In this document: piece after piece, positions 40,199 through 46,662 of the stretch | How positions within the stretch are numbered: the first letter of the stretch is position 1 | How the letters are laid out: every line of letters begins with the position of its first letter | Source: DASSKP01 sp035695045 | GTDB lineage: Bacteria > Actinomycetota > Actinomycetes > JAFAQI01 | DNA: 47,232 nt | Assembly (NCBI GenBank): GCA_035695045.1 | Contig: DASSEX010000065.1 | Location: 1-47,232 of the forward strand | Reading direction: 5' to 3' | The notes under the pieces: generated by a model | Told to the model about the DNA's origin: nothing | Seen by the model: only the letters and a program-made list of their open reading frames with translations | The model's database searches: none | Program-made: the position numbers and the translations under genes

Positions 40199-40528
40199 GC
40201 GAGGGCCGCCAGCAAGAATCGCGGCGAGCGATGCCGTGAAGCGACTCGGCTTGCGGAACGTGCCGACGAGCCCCTTGCTCCCGTCCGGGCCGCGAAGCCG
40301 GACGGTGACCCCCGCGTCGTTGCTCTCGACCTCGCCGGCCATGGCCCCCCGCGGAAGCCGGGCGCTGATCCGGCGGTCCTGCACCAGGACGAGCTCCAGG
40401 CGCGTCAGCACCCAGAAGGCGCCGGTCGCGTCGTCGCGCGCGAGCGTCTCGAGAGCGTCGTCGGCCGCAAGGTGCCCGCGGAGCACGCGCTGCACCTGGT
40501 ACGCGTCGAACACCGAGACCTCAGCCAT
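40196..40528 (-). CDS. Unknown 110-residue protein upstream of dapA
   Basis: This small protein starts MAEVSVFDAYQVQRVLRGHL, has a hydrophobic strand cluster GAFWVLTRLELVLVQDRRISARLPR, then GVTVRLRGPDGSKGLVGTF and an Ala-rich end. The mix of short beta strands suggests a compact beta-rich or PH-like domain, but I do not recognise the family. There is no signal peptide or membrane helix. It ends ten bases before the dapA ATG, so it may be co-transcribed with dapA and rnj, though dapA may also have its own promoter. The start ATG at 40528 has AGGG immediately before it; no good spacing, so the start is less certain. The opposite-strand neighbour is a TetR gene, with an operator-like palindrome between. 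Confidence 0.65.
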   Translation of the reverse strand: MAEVSVFDAYQVQRVLRGHLAADDALETLARDDATGAFWVLTRLELVLVQDRRISARLPRGAMAGEVESNDAGVTVRLRGPDGSKGLVGTFRKPSRFTASLAAILAGGPR

Positions 40529-40574
40529 CCCTGCCCATGGAGCACACCAAACCGGACACCGGCCGGCTCGCTTA

Positions 40575-40594
40575 CTTGCCGACCGGCTAGCAAG
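40575..40594. promoter_or_regulatory. Palindromic TetR-type operator
   Basis: CTTGCCGACCGGCTAGCAAG has matching outer arms (CTTGC/GCAAG) and a CCGG centre. It is about 40 bases before the TetR start, where it overlaps the likely -35 region ahead of a TACTCT -10 (40603-40608), so autoregulation is plausible. Confidence 0.5.
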
Positions 40595-40635
40595 ATCGCG
40601 GATACTCTACCCACATCGACGGGGAGCAGGCTGCG

Positions 40636-41256
40636 ATGTCGCCAACTCAGCAGGTCGTCCCGCTGAACGCGGGAACGACGCGAGCCACGATTCTCGACGC
40701 TGCGCGTCGACTGTTCACGGAGCAGGGCTTCGACGGAACGTCGCTACGCCAGATCGCAGATGCGGTGGGGACGACCAAGGCAGCGGTCTACTACCACTTC
40801 CCCGCCAAGGAGCACCTGCTTCTCGAGCTGACCAGGCCGTGGCTGGACGCGATGAGTGCGCTGGTCACCGAGATCCGGAGCAGTGAACGCGACACGTGTG
40901 ACGCGGAGGCGACGCTCGCCGCCTACCTCGACCTGTTCATCGGACACCTGCCGGTCTTGCACATGCTCGCGGGTGATCCGGCCACCCAGAACCACCCGGA
41001 CATCGGCCGCCGTGCCCGCGCGCTGGTCGACTCGATCCAGCAGCACATCGCGGGGCCGGATCCCTCGGACACCCAGCTGGTGCGAGCCGCGTGTGCTCTC
41101 GGCGTCATCCACGCGGTGGCGACGCTGTCGATCGACCTGGTCAGCAGCAACCGCGATGCGATCCTCGAGTCGGCTGTTGCCTCGCTGAGTGCGCCGTCGC
41201 GCCGTCGATCGTCCGGCACGCGTCAGCCGAGGCGGCGCAACGTCGCGACGCAGTAG
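40636..41256 (+). CDS. TetR-family transcriptional regulator
   Basis: The 206-residue protein opens with a full TetR DNA-binding domain: TRATILDAARRLFTEQGFDGTSLRQIADAVGTTKAAVYYHFPAKEHLLLEL. The helices after it form the usual ligand/dimer domain (about 60-190), and the last 25 residues are Arg/Ser/Gln-rich and probably disordered. ATG 40636 is preceded by GGGGAGCAGG at workable distance. The gene is divergent from the 110-residue unknown and dapA, so those are candidate targets along with itself. Its last 34 bases overlap the folA gene on the opposite strand. Confidence 0.92.
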   Translation: MSPTQQVVPLNAGTTRATILDAARRLFTEQGFDGTSLRQIADAVGTTKAAVYYHFPAKEHLLLELTRPWLDAMSALVTEIRSSERDTCDAEATLAAYLDLFIGHLPVLHMLAGDPATQNHPDIGRRARALVDSIQQHIAGPDPSDTQLVRAACALGVIHAVATLSIDLVSSNRDAILESAVASLSAPSRRRSSGTRQPRRRNVATQ

Positions 41257-41717
41257 GTGAGCCCGCTCGACGACGTGTGCAGGCCGTGCGCGGGATCGCG
41301 GTCGACGAGTGTCCACTCCGGGCCGAGCACGGGAGCGCGTGTGTCGCCGTCGACGTGCACGTGCACCCGAGTGCGCACCACCTGGTCCGCGCGGTCGAGC
41401 GCCTGCTCGTAGAGGCTCGCCCCGCCGATGACCCAGACGTCGCCGGCGCTGTCGTCGAGCGCAGCTTCCAGTGACGACGTGACCTCTGCACCCTCGGCGT
41501 CGAACGACTCCTGATGAGTGACGACCACGTTGCGCCGGCCCGGCAGCGGTCGCACCGACGGCGGAAGCGACTCCCAGGTCGCCCGGCCCATCACGACGGT
41601 GGCGCCCATCGTCAGCCGCTTGAACATCTGCAGGTCCTCCGGCAGATGCCACGGAATCGCACCGTCGAGGCCGATGACGCGGTCAGCCGCCTCGGCCCAG
41701 ATCAGGGAGACCGTCAC
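41223..41717 (-). CDS. folA: Dihydrofolate reductase
   Basis: DHFR reduces dihydrofolate with NADPH, regenerating the cofactor spent by ThyA. The 164-residue protein has the canonical motifs: the first strand VSLIWAEAADRVIGLDGAIPWHLPEDLQMFK with catalytic Asp28, TMGATVVMGRATWESLPP, GRRNVVVTHQ and DVWVIGGASLYEQAL. Length is typical. The start is GTG 41717, nine bases after the thyA stop and without a clear ribosome-binding site, so it is probably translated from the thyA message. The end overlaps the convergent TetR gene by 34 bases. A DHFR beside thymidylate synthase is the expected pair. Confidence 0.96.
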   Translation of the reverse strand: MTVSLIWAEAADRVIGLDGAIPWHLPEDLQMFKRLTMGATVVMGRATWESLPPSVRPLPGRRNVVVTHQESFDAEGAEVTSSLEAALDDSAGDVWVIGGASLYEQALDRADQVVRTRVHVHVDGDTRAPVLGPEWTLVDRDPAHGLHTSSSGLTYCVATLRRLG

Positions 41718-41726
41718 CGCGGCGAC

Positions 41727-42521
41727 TCAGACGGCGACGGGCGCGCGGAGCGCGGGGTGATGCTCGTAGCCGACGATCGTGAAGTCGTCGTAGTCGTAGT
41801 CGAACAACGACGCGGCCTTGCGCAGCTCGATGCGCGGGAACTCGTACGGCGTCCGCGAGAGCTGTGTGCGCACCTGCTCGACGTGGTTGTCGTAGATGTG
41901 ACAGTCGCCGCCGGTCCAGATGAAGTCACCGACATCGAGACCCACCTGCTGCGCGATCATGTGGGTGAGAAGCGAGTAGCTCGCGATGTTGAACGGCACG
42001 CCGAGGAACAGGTCGGCGCTGCGCTGGTAGAGCTGGCAGGACAGCCGGCCGTCGGCGACGTAGAACTGGAAGAACGCGTGGCAGGGCGGCAGCGCCATCT
42101 GCGGGATGTCGCCGACGTTCCATGCGGACACGATCAGCCGACGCGAGTCGGGGTCGGAGCGCAGGGTCTCGAGCAGCTGGCTGATCTGGTCGACGTGCCG
42201 GCCGTCCGGCGTCGGCCACGCTCGCCACTGAACGCCGTAGACCGGACCCAGATCACCGTCGGGTGCGGCCCACTCGTCCCAGATCGTGACGCCGTGCTCC
42301 TGCAGCCACTTCACGTTGCCCTCGCCCCGCAGGAACCACAGCAGCTCGTAGGCCACCGAGCGGAAGTGGACCAGCTTGGTGGTCACCAGCGGAAAGCCCT
42401 CAGCGAGGTCGAAGCGCATCTGATGGCCGAACAGCGAGCGCGTGCCGGTGCCCGTGCGGTCGGCCTTCGCAGTGCCGGTCTCGAGCACCAGCCGGAGGAG
42501 GTCCTCGTAGGCGGTGTTCAC
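41727..42521 (-). CDS. thyA: Thymidylate synthase ThyA
   Basis: ThyA converts dUMP to dTMP using methylene-tetrahydrofolate and yields dihydrofolate. The 264-residue protein has the family motifs DRTGTGTRSLFGHQMRFDL, YELLWFLRGEGNVKWL, the catalytic Cys147 in ALPPCHAFFQFYV, YQRSADLFLGVPFNIASYSLLTHM, GDCHIYDNH and the FTIVGYEHHP tail. It is the classical, folate-oxidising type and not the flavin-dependent ThyX. GTG 42521 is chosen because a TAGGTT hexamer lies seven bases upstream; the in-frame TTG at 42530 overlaps that hexamer. folA follows. In many actinobacteria the dapA-dapB interval carries thyX instead. Confidence 0.97.
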   Translation of the reverse strand: MNTAYEDLLRLVLETGTAKADRTGTGTRSLFGHQMRFDLAEGFPLVTTKLVHFRSVAYELLWFLRGEGNVKWLQEHGVTIWDEWAAPDGDLGPVYGVQWRAWPTPDGRHVDQISQLLETLRSDPDSRRLIVSAWNVGDIPQMALPPCHAFFQFYVADGRLSCQLYQRSADLFLGVPFNIASYSLLTHMIAQQVGLDVGDFIWTGGDCHIYDNHVEQVRTQLSRTPYEFPRIELRKAASLFDYDYDDFTIVGYEHHPALRAPVAV

Positions 42522-42528
42522 ACCCGCC

Positions 42529-42534
42529 AACCTA
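42529..42534 (-). promoter_or_regulatory. thyA -10 element (TAGGTT), leaderless spacing
   Basis: On the minus strand TAGGTT ends seven bases before GTG 42521. It covers the alternative TTG start, which argues for the GTG. No -35 consensus was recognised. Confidence 0.5.
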
Positions 42535-42541
42535 CCGGCCG

Positions 42542-43948
42542 TCAGACGTGGCAGGCGTGTCCGGCGCGCAGACCGGGGCCGCCGGTCTGCCGCACGTAGG
42601 ACACCACGGCACCGGTCGCCGGGTCGACCGTGTTGTCCGCGTAGGAGGTCACCAGACAGCCGTTGCCGTCCACCGCCGTCTCGAAGAAGTCGAGCAGGTT
42701 TCGGCTGCCCGTCGCGCAGCCGGTGCCGCTCGTGCAGATCGAGCCGTGGTGCATGGGCGGAGTGGTGCGGTACTCGCTGAACGTCCGCCCGCCGTCGGTC
42801 GAGAAGGCCGAGTAGACGTACCAGGTCGAGGTCTTGGCCACCGTCTGCGGAGAGTTCCCCGGCGCGGTCGTGCCGTAGTAGCTCACCGCGATCCGGCCGC
42901 CGTCACCGGCCGACACCCAGGGGAAGACAGTGGTGGCCGGAGCCCGCTCCACCTTGGTCGGCGCGGTCCACGACCTCCCGCCGTTGCGTGAGACCGACAG
43001 CATGGTCCACGTCTCGTGCTGTTGCGGGTGGCGCTCGCTCCACACGACGTAGATGTTGCCTGCCTTGTCGACCGTGTCGACGACGAACGAGTCGTAGGTG
43101 TCGAACCGTCGGCTCGCGACGGTGATCGGGGCTGCCGGGGTGGTCGCCGACCGCGGCACCATGGAGATGAGGACCTTGTCGGGCTGCTTGCTGCTCGCCT
43201 GCTCCGGCTTGCACGCGTCACCGCCGGGCGCGCCGTCACAGTCATTGGGGGAACCGGTCGTGTTCCAGACGGTGTAGACGTTGCCGTTGCGCTGGTCGAC
43301 GGCGACCGTTCCCGGCCACTGGTAGTCGGCCGTGGTGGACAGCTGCATCGTGCTCGAAGGGACGACCACGGGGTTGGTCATCGCGCTACGCACCAGGTCG
43401 ATCTGCGCGTCGACGGTGTCACCGATCGCGGTGTACACGGTGGAGCTTCCGTCGACCGCGGTCCACTGCCGGTCGTTGGCCAGAGGGATGCGGCCACAGC
43501 CCGCGACCGGGTCGTCGAGCCACGTGTCGCCGCGGTCCGTGCTCCGTGCCACGGTCGAGCAGGCGACGTAGCTCAGCCCGGAAGCGTAGAGAGTTCCGTC
43601 CGGGCTGACCGCGATGTCACTGTCGCCGCCGCCCGTCGGGACGTCGTACGACCCGAGTCGGGTCCAGGTCCGGCCGTGGTCCGTCGAACGCCAGATGAGG
43701 CTGCCCCCGGTCCCGGCGCCGCCGAGCGCGGACGGCGCACGGACACCGGGGCCGTCCGGCGCGACGATGTACTCGGCGCCGTCGGGGGCGACAGCGATGG
43801 ACGGCTCCCCCGTCATGTCGGCCGTCTGCGCGTCGACGTGAATGGCGGCCGAGAACTGGCGACCGCCGGTGGCGGCGTGCGCGGGCACGAGGAGGCCGCC
43901 GATCGAGGCAGCGACGGCAAGCGTGGGCAGCAGACGTGACGGCTTCAT
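42542..43948 (-). CDS. Secreted Asp-box (sialidase-fold) protein
   Basis: The 468-residue product has a signal peptide (MKPSRLLPTLAVAASIGGLL, cleavage near AHA) and at least four Asp-box hairpins: STDHGRTW, STDRGDTW, SRNGGRSW and STDGGRTF, as in six-bladed sialidase-like propellers. It lacks an obvious FRIP-type Arg motif near the N-terminus, so true sialidase activity is doubtful. Several Cys (SYVACSTVAR, VAGCGRIP, NDCDG, SICTSGTGCATG) could form disulfides. There is no wall-anchor signal at the C-terminus, so it is probably released. ATG 43948 has GGAGGGG at good distance; the earlier ATG at 43960 would be less well placed. It is related to the fragment at the left edge of the window. The 3' end is 20 bases before the thyA start. 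Confidence 0.85.
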   Translation of the reverse strand: MKPSRLLPTLAVAASIGGLLVPAHAATGGRQFSAAIHVDAQTADMTGEPSIAVAPDGAEYIVAPDGPGVRAPSALGGAGTGGSLIWRSTDHGRTWTRLGSYDVPTGGGDSDIAVSPDGTLYASGLSYVACSTVARSTDRGDTWLDDPVAGCGRIPLANDRQWTAVDGSSTVYTAIGDTVDAQIDLVRSAMTNPVVVPSSTMQLSTTADYQWPGTVAVDQRNGNVYTVWNTTGSPNDCDGAPGGDACKPEQASSKQPDKVLISMVPRSATTPAAPITVASRRFDTYDSFVVDTVDKAGNIYVVWSERHPQQHETWTMLSVSRNGGRSWTAPTKVERAPATTVFPWVSAGDGGRIAVSYYGTTAPGNSPQTVAKTSTWYVYSAFSTDGGRTFSEYRTTPPMHHGSICTSGTGCATGSRNLLDFFETAVDGNGCLVTSYADNTVDPATGAVVSYVRQTGGPGLRAGHACHV

Positions 43949-43987
43949 CAACCCCTCCAACGAAGTGACCCGCGAGAAGTCACGCCG

Positions 43988-44003
43988 TTTTCGGGGCTTT
44001 TCG
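43988..44003. repeat. Direct repeat TTTTCG, ten-base period, between rsgA and the Asp-box gene
   Basis: TTTTCG occurs at 43988-43993 and 43998-44003, one helical turn apart, 40-55 bases before the Asp-box start codon. It could be a regulator site in that gene's promoter region. No promoter hexamers were clear. Confidence 0.3.
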
Positions 44004-44008
44004 ATGCG

Positions 44009-45046
44009 TTAGGGGCGGGTCCTTCCCGACCGCCGCATCTCCATGTGGACGAGCTTCCACTCGCGGCGCTGCTCGGCCCGCAGACGCGCGTCCGCGCGCG
44101 ACGCGATCCACTGGGCCTCCCGCTGCAGCTTGCGCCAGGAGGCGAGGCGTCGCTCCGGAAGCCGTCCGTCCTCCACCGCCGCCTGCACCGCGCAGCCGGG
44201 CTCGGTGTCGTGGCCGCAGTCGTTGAACCGGCACGAGACGACGAGTGCCTCGACGTCGCCGAACGTCCGCTCCAGACCCTCGTCACCGACCCACAGTCCG
44301 GCTCCCCGCAGTCCGGGTGTGTCGAGAAGCACGCCGCCTCCCGGAAGCGGGATGAGCTCACGCGCAGTCGTCGTGTGCCGACCCTTTCCGTCGCGTCGGA
44401 TGTCGCCGGTCGCGACGACCTCGACTCCGGAGAGGGCGTTCACGAGGGTGGACTTCCCGGCCCCGGATCGGCCGAGCAGACACGCCGTCCGGCCGACCGA
44501 CACGACTGTCTGCAGGTCGGTGATGCCGAAACCCGTCTCAGCCGATACGGCGTGGACGTCGACACCGGGCACGGCTTCCGCCAGATCCGCCACGATCGCC
44601 GACGACTCGCTGCTGAGGTCGGTCTTCGTCACGACGAGCATCGGCGTCGCGCCACTGTCCCAGGCCAGCGCGACCAGTCGCTCCACCATGGCGGGCCGCG
44701 GCTCGGGGAAGACCGGCACGGTCACCAGGACGATGTCGACGTTCGCGGCAAGGACCTGCGCCGCCGACTGCCCCGATGCGGAGGCACGTGCGATCGCGGT
44801 TCGGCGAGGCAGTACGCCGTCGACCCACCAGCCGGCGTCGTCATCGATGAGAACGAGCCAGTCACCGGTGACGGCGACGGGCGCACCGAGGCGTTGCCGT
44901 GCGCGTACCGGCCCGCTGTCGGTCAGGCAGTCGACGAGACCGCGTTCGGCGCGCGTGACCCGTCCGACGAGATGCGTGTGCGCGTACGGCTCAGCGGCCG
45001 CTGCGAAGTGCTCGTCCCATCCGAGGGACGTCAGGGCTGTGGACAA
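44009..45046 (-). CDS. rsgA: Ribosome small-subunit-dependent GTPase RsgA
   Basis: RsgA is a circularly permuted GTPase that helps late 30S assembly. The protein of about 345 residues has an OB domain (HLVGRVTRAERGLVDCL to GDWLVLI), a permuted G domain in which TKTDL (G4) precedes GRSGAGKSTLVNAL (G1) and DTPGLR (G3), and a C-terminal zinc site CRFNDCGHDTEPGCAV. The start is uncertain. TTG 45046 gives MSTALTSLGWDEHF, the family's usual opening, with GGAAGG upstream; GTG 45115 is an alternative that adds 23 residues. A 37-codon ORF with a strong AGGAGG site (ATG 45104, stop near 44991) overlaps the start in another frame and could be a leader peptide. The EAL gene lies upstream. Confidence 0.92.
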   Translation of the reverse strand: MSTALTSLGWDEHFAAAAEPYAHTHLVGRVTRAERGLVDCLTDSGPVRARQRLGAPVAVTGDWLVLIDDDAGWWVDGVLPRRTAIARASASGQSAAQVLAANVDIVLVTVPVFPEPRPAMVERLVALAWDSGATPMLVVTKTDLSSESSAIVADLAEAVPGVDVHAVSAETGFGITDLQTVVSVGRTACLLGRSGAGKSTLVNALSGVEVVATGDIRRDGKGRHTTTARELIPLPGGGVLLDTPGLRGAGLWVGDEGLERTFGDVEALVVSCRFNDCGHDTEPGCAVQAAVEDGRLPERRLASWRKLQREAQWIASRADARLRAEQRREWKLVHMEMRRSGRTRP

Positions 45047-45210
45047 CGGAGTGCCTTCCGAGGAGAGAGGTGCGAGGGCAACGAGACGCAAGGGACCGCG
45101 ACATGGCCACACCACCTCCTCGGGGCTCCTGCGCGCATGGCACGCGTCGACTGATGCGCCGAAGGTAAGCCTCGACGAACGCCCGGGTCACCTGGTTTTT
45201 GTCCCGGAGG

Positions 45211-46206
45211 TCAGCGGGTCTCGGCCTGCAAGGCGTGCGCGACGGAGGCGGCGGTCCACCTCGTGCCGCGCGCCGACGCGACGTCGTCGCGGTTGAGGGC
45301 GGCGGCAATCGTGTGCAACGAGGCGCCCGCCGCGAGGAGTGCCCTGATCCGGCCCATCGCCTCGTCCGACTCCGGTATGTGCTCGCCGCGTCGGCGTCGA
45401 CGCGGCGCGACGGGCGGCTTGGGCAGCGGAACGGACTGCCTGCCCAGATCGGGATCAGGCTCGGGACGGCCCCAGAGGTAGCCCTGCGCCGCCGGGCAGC
45501 CCATCGACATGAGCAGGGTCGCCTGGGCCGCACGCTCGACCCCTTCGGCGACGGCAGTGACGCCGACCGTCCGGGCAAGCCGGATCACGCTCTCGACGAT
45601 CGCGGCGTCTTCCTCCGACGCCTCGAGCCGGTCGATGAACACGCGGTCGATCTTCACCTCGCTGATGGGCAGCTCACGCAGGTAGAACAGCGACGAGTAG
45701 CCGGTGCCGAAGTCGTCGAGCGAGACACTGACGCCGATCTCGCGCAGTTCGGAGAGCGCGCGAACGGCGGACTGCATGTCCTGGACGACCGCATGTTCGG
45801 TCAGCTCGATCCCGAGCCGTTCCGGTTCGAGCCCGCTGACGTCCAGTGCGCGCATCACGTCGGCGACGAAGTCCGGACGAACCACGTCGGAAGCCGAGAC
45901 GTTGACCGCGACCGCGCGGTTCTTCCATTCGGCGGCCTGCTTGCACCCGGCGACCAGAACCCACTGCGTGGCCAGCCGCATGACGGGTGTGTGGGCGATC
46001 GCGGGCAGGAAGTCGTCCGGCATGAGCAGCCCGCCACCCGGATGACGCCAGCGAAGCAACGCCTCGGCACTGCGTACGCGTCCACTGTCGAGAGCGACGA
46101 TCGGTTGGTAGAAGAGCACGAGCTGGTCGCCGTCGACCGCACGCCGGAATTCCTCTTGGGGCACCACGGCCCGAAGCTCCGCAGCGCGCCGCGCCGAGTC
46201 GGCCAT
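45211..46206 (-). CDS. EAL-domain c-di-GMP phosphodiesterase with recombinase-like C-terminal domain
   Basis: The first 250 residues form an EAL domain with all key residues: E48 in EALLRW, N102 in VNVSAS, E134/E137 in IELTE, D164-D165 in DDFGTGYSSL, K185 in KIDRVFI, E221 in EGVE and Q241 in QGYLWGRP. It should therefore hydrolyse c-di-GMP. After a Pro/Arg linker (255-275), residues 281-331 read DEAMGRIRALLAAGASLHTI, then AAALNRDDVASARGTRWTAASVAHAL. This resembles the helical 'recombinase' module of large serine recombinases (helix, G-x-S-x-x-x-I-A-x-x-L-N, then G-x-x-W and a last helix), so the tail may bind DNA. No catalytic recombinase domain is present. GGGGGTG precedes ATG 46206. A 22-base inverted repeat lies just upstream. 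Confidence 0.88.
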   Translation of the reverse strand: MADSARRAAELRAVVPQEEFRRAVDGDQLVLFYQPIVALDSGRVRSAEALLRWRHPGGGLLMPDDFLPAIAHTPVMRLATQWVLVAGCKQAAEWKNRAVAVNVSASDVVRPDFVADVMRALDVSGLEPERLGIELTEHAVVQDMQSAVRALSELREIGVSVSLDDFGTGYSSLFYLRELPISEVKIDRVFIDRLEASEEDAAIVESVIRLARTVGVTAVAEGVERAAQATLLMSMGCPAAQGYLWGRPEPDPDLGRQSVPLPKPPVAPRRRRRGEHIPESDEAMGRIRALLAAGASLHTIAAALNRDDVASARGTRWTAASVAHALQAETR

Positions 46207-46237
46207 CTACCTGTCACCCCCAGGTCAAGGGAGATAG

Positions 46238-46259
46238 AGGGTTTATACCCCTAAACCCT
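46238..46259. promoter_or_regulatory. Inverted repeat AGGGTTTA-N6-TAAACCCT upstream of the EAL gene
   Basis: Arms AGGGTTTA (46238-46245) and TAAACCCT (46252-46259) are perfect, with TACCCC between them. The element is 32 bases before the EAL start codon and AT-richer than its surroundings, so it looks like an operator or a small RNA hairpin. On the minus strand it contains GGGGTATA, which could also be part of a promoter. Confidence 0.55.
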
Positions 46260-46300
46260 GACATGCGACACCGAGGTGGCAGCGGCCCACGGCCGCGTCT

Positions 46301-46528
46301 TCAGTCGCCTCTCGCGCGGCGCAGGATCTGCGCGACACGCCCCCTGGTCAGCCCCGCCACCTCGGCGATGCTCTGGTAGGTCTCGCCCTGCTCGTGCAGC
46401 TCGACGACGGCGTCGTCGCGGATCCGGCTGACGGTCTCCTGCTCGAGTCGGAGGCGCTCGAGCTCGCGAGTCGCCGCACTCACCCGGCGGCGAGCGTCGG
46501 CGACCCTCGACAGAGCAGCGCGGCTCAT
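46301..46528 (-). CDS. Small helix-turn-helix protein with N-terminal coiled coil
   Basis: This 75-residue protein has an N-terminal helix rich in Arg, Leu and Glu (ADARRRVSAATRELERLRLEQETVSRIRDDAV), probably a short coiled coil, and a C-terminal helix-turn-helix in ELHEQGETYQSIAEVAGLTRGRVAQILRRARG, similar to sigma region 4 or transposase-type DNA-binding modules. It should be a small dimeric DNA-binding protein. ATG 46528 has a GGAGAG six to seven bases upstream. It lies 94 bases from the EAL gene, upstream of it on the same strand, with a palindrome between, so it could regulate that gene. Similar short HTH proteins are frequent in actinobacteria and are uncharacterised. Confidence 0.7.
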   Translation of the reverse strand: MSRAALSRVADARRRVSAATRELERLRLEQETVSRIRDDAVVELHEQGETYQSIAEVAGLTRGRVAQILRRARGD

Positions 46529-46662
46529 GGCGTCTCTCCGCGGCGAACTACGCAGGAATGGTCATCCCAGCAGGAACAGCATCACTCGGGACCGGAACGT
46601 GCGCAATGCATCTTCAGGTGAGAATCCCCTGCTCCCCGGCTGACCTGTCCGGCCGCGCGGGA

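Noticed and set aside
45170..45210. Terminator downstream of the EAL gene with a T-run
   Set aside because: Only four bases of ACCT/AGGT could pair around the T-run, which is on the wrong side for a good intrinsic terminator.
46238..46259. Sigma-B/F-type promoter (GTTT...GGGTAT) for the EAL gene
   Set aside because: GGGTAT is present on the minus strand, but the GTTT is only two bases away and no other -35 at 14-16 bases fits; the inverted repeat is the better description.
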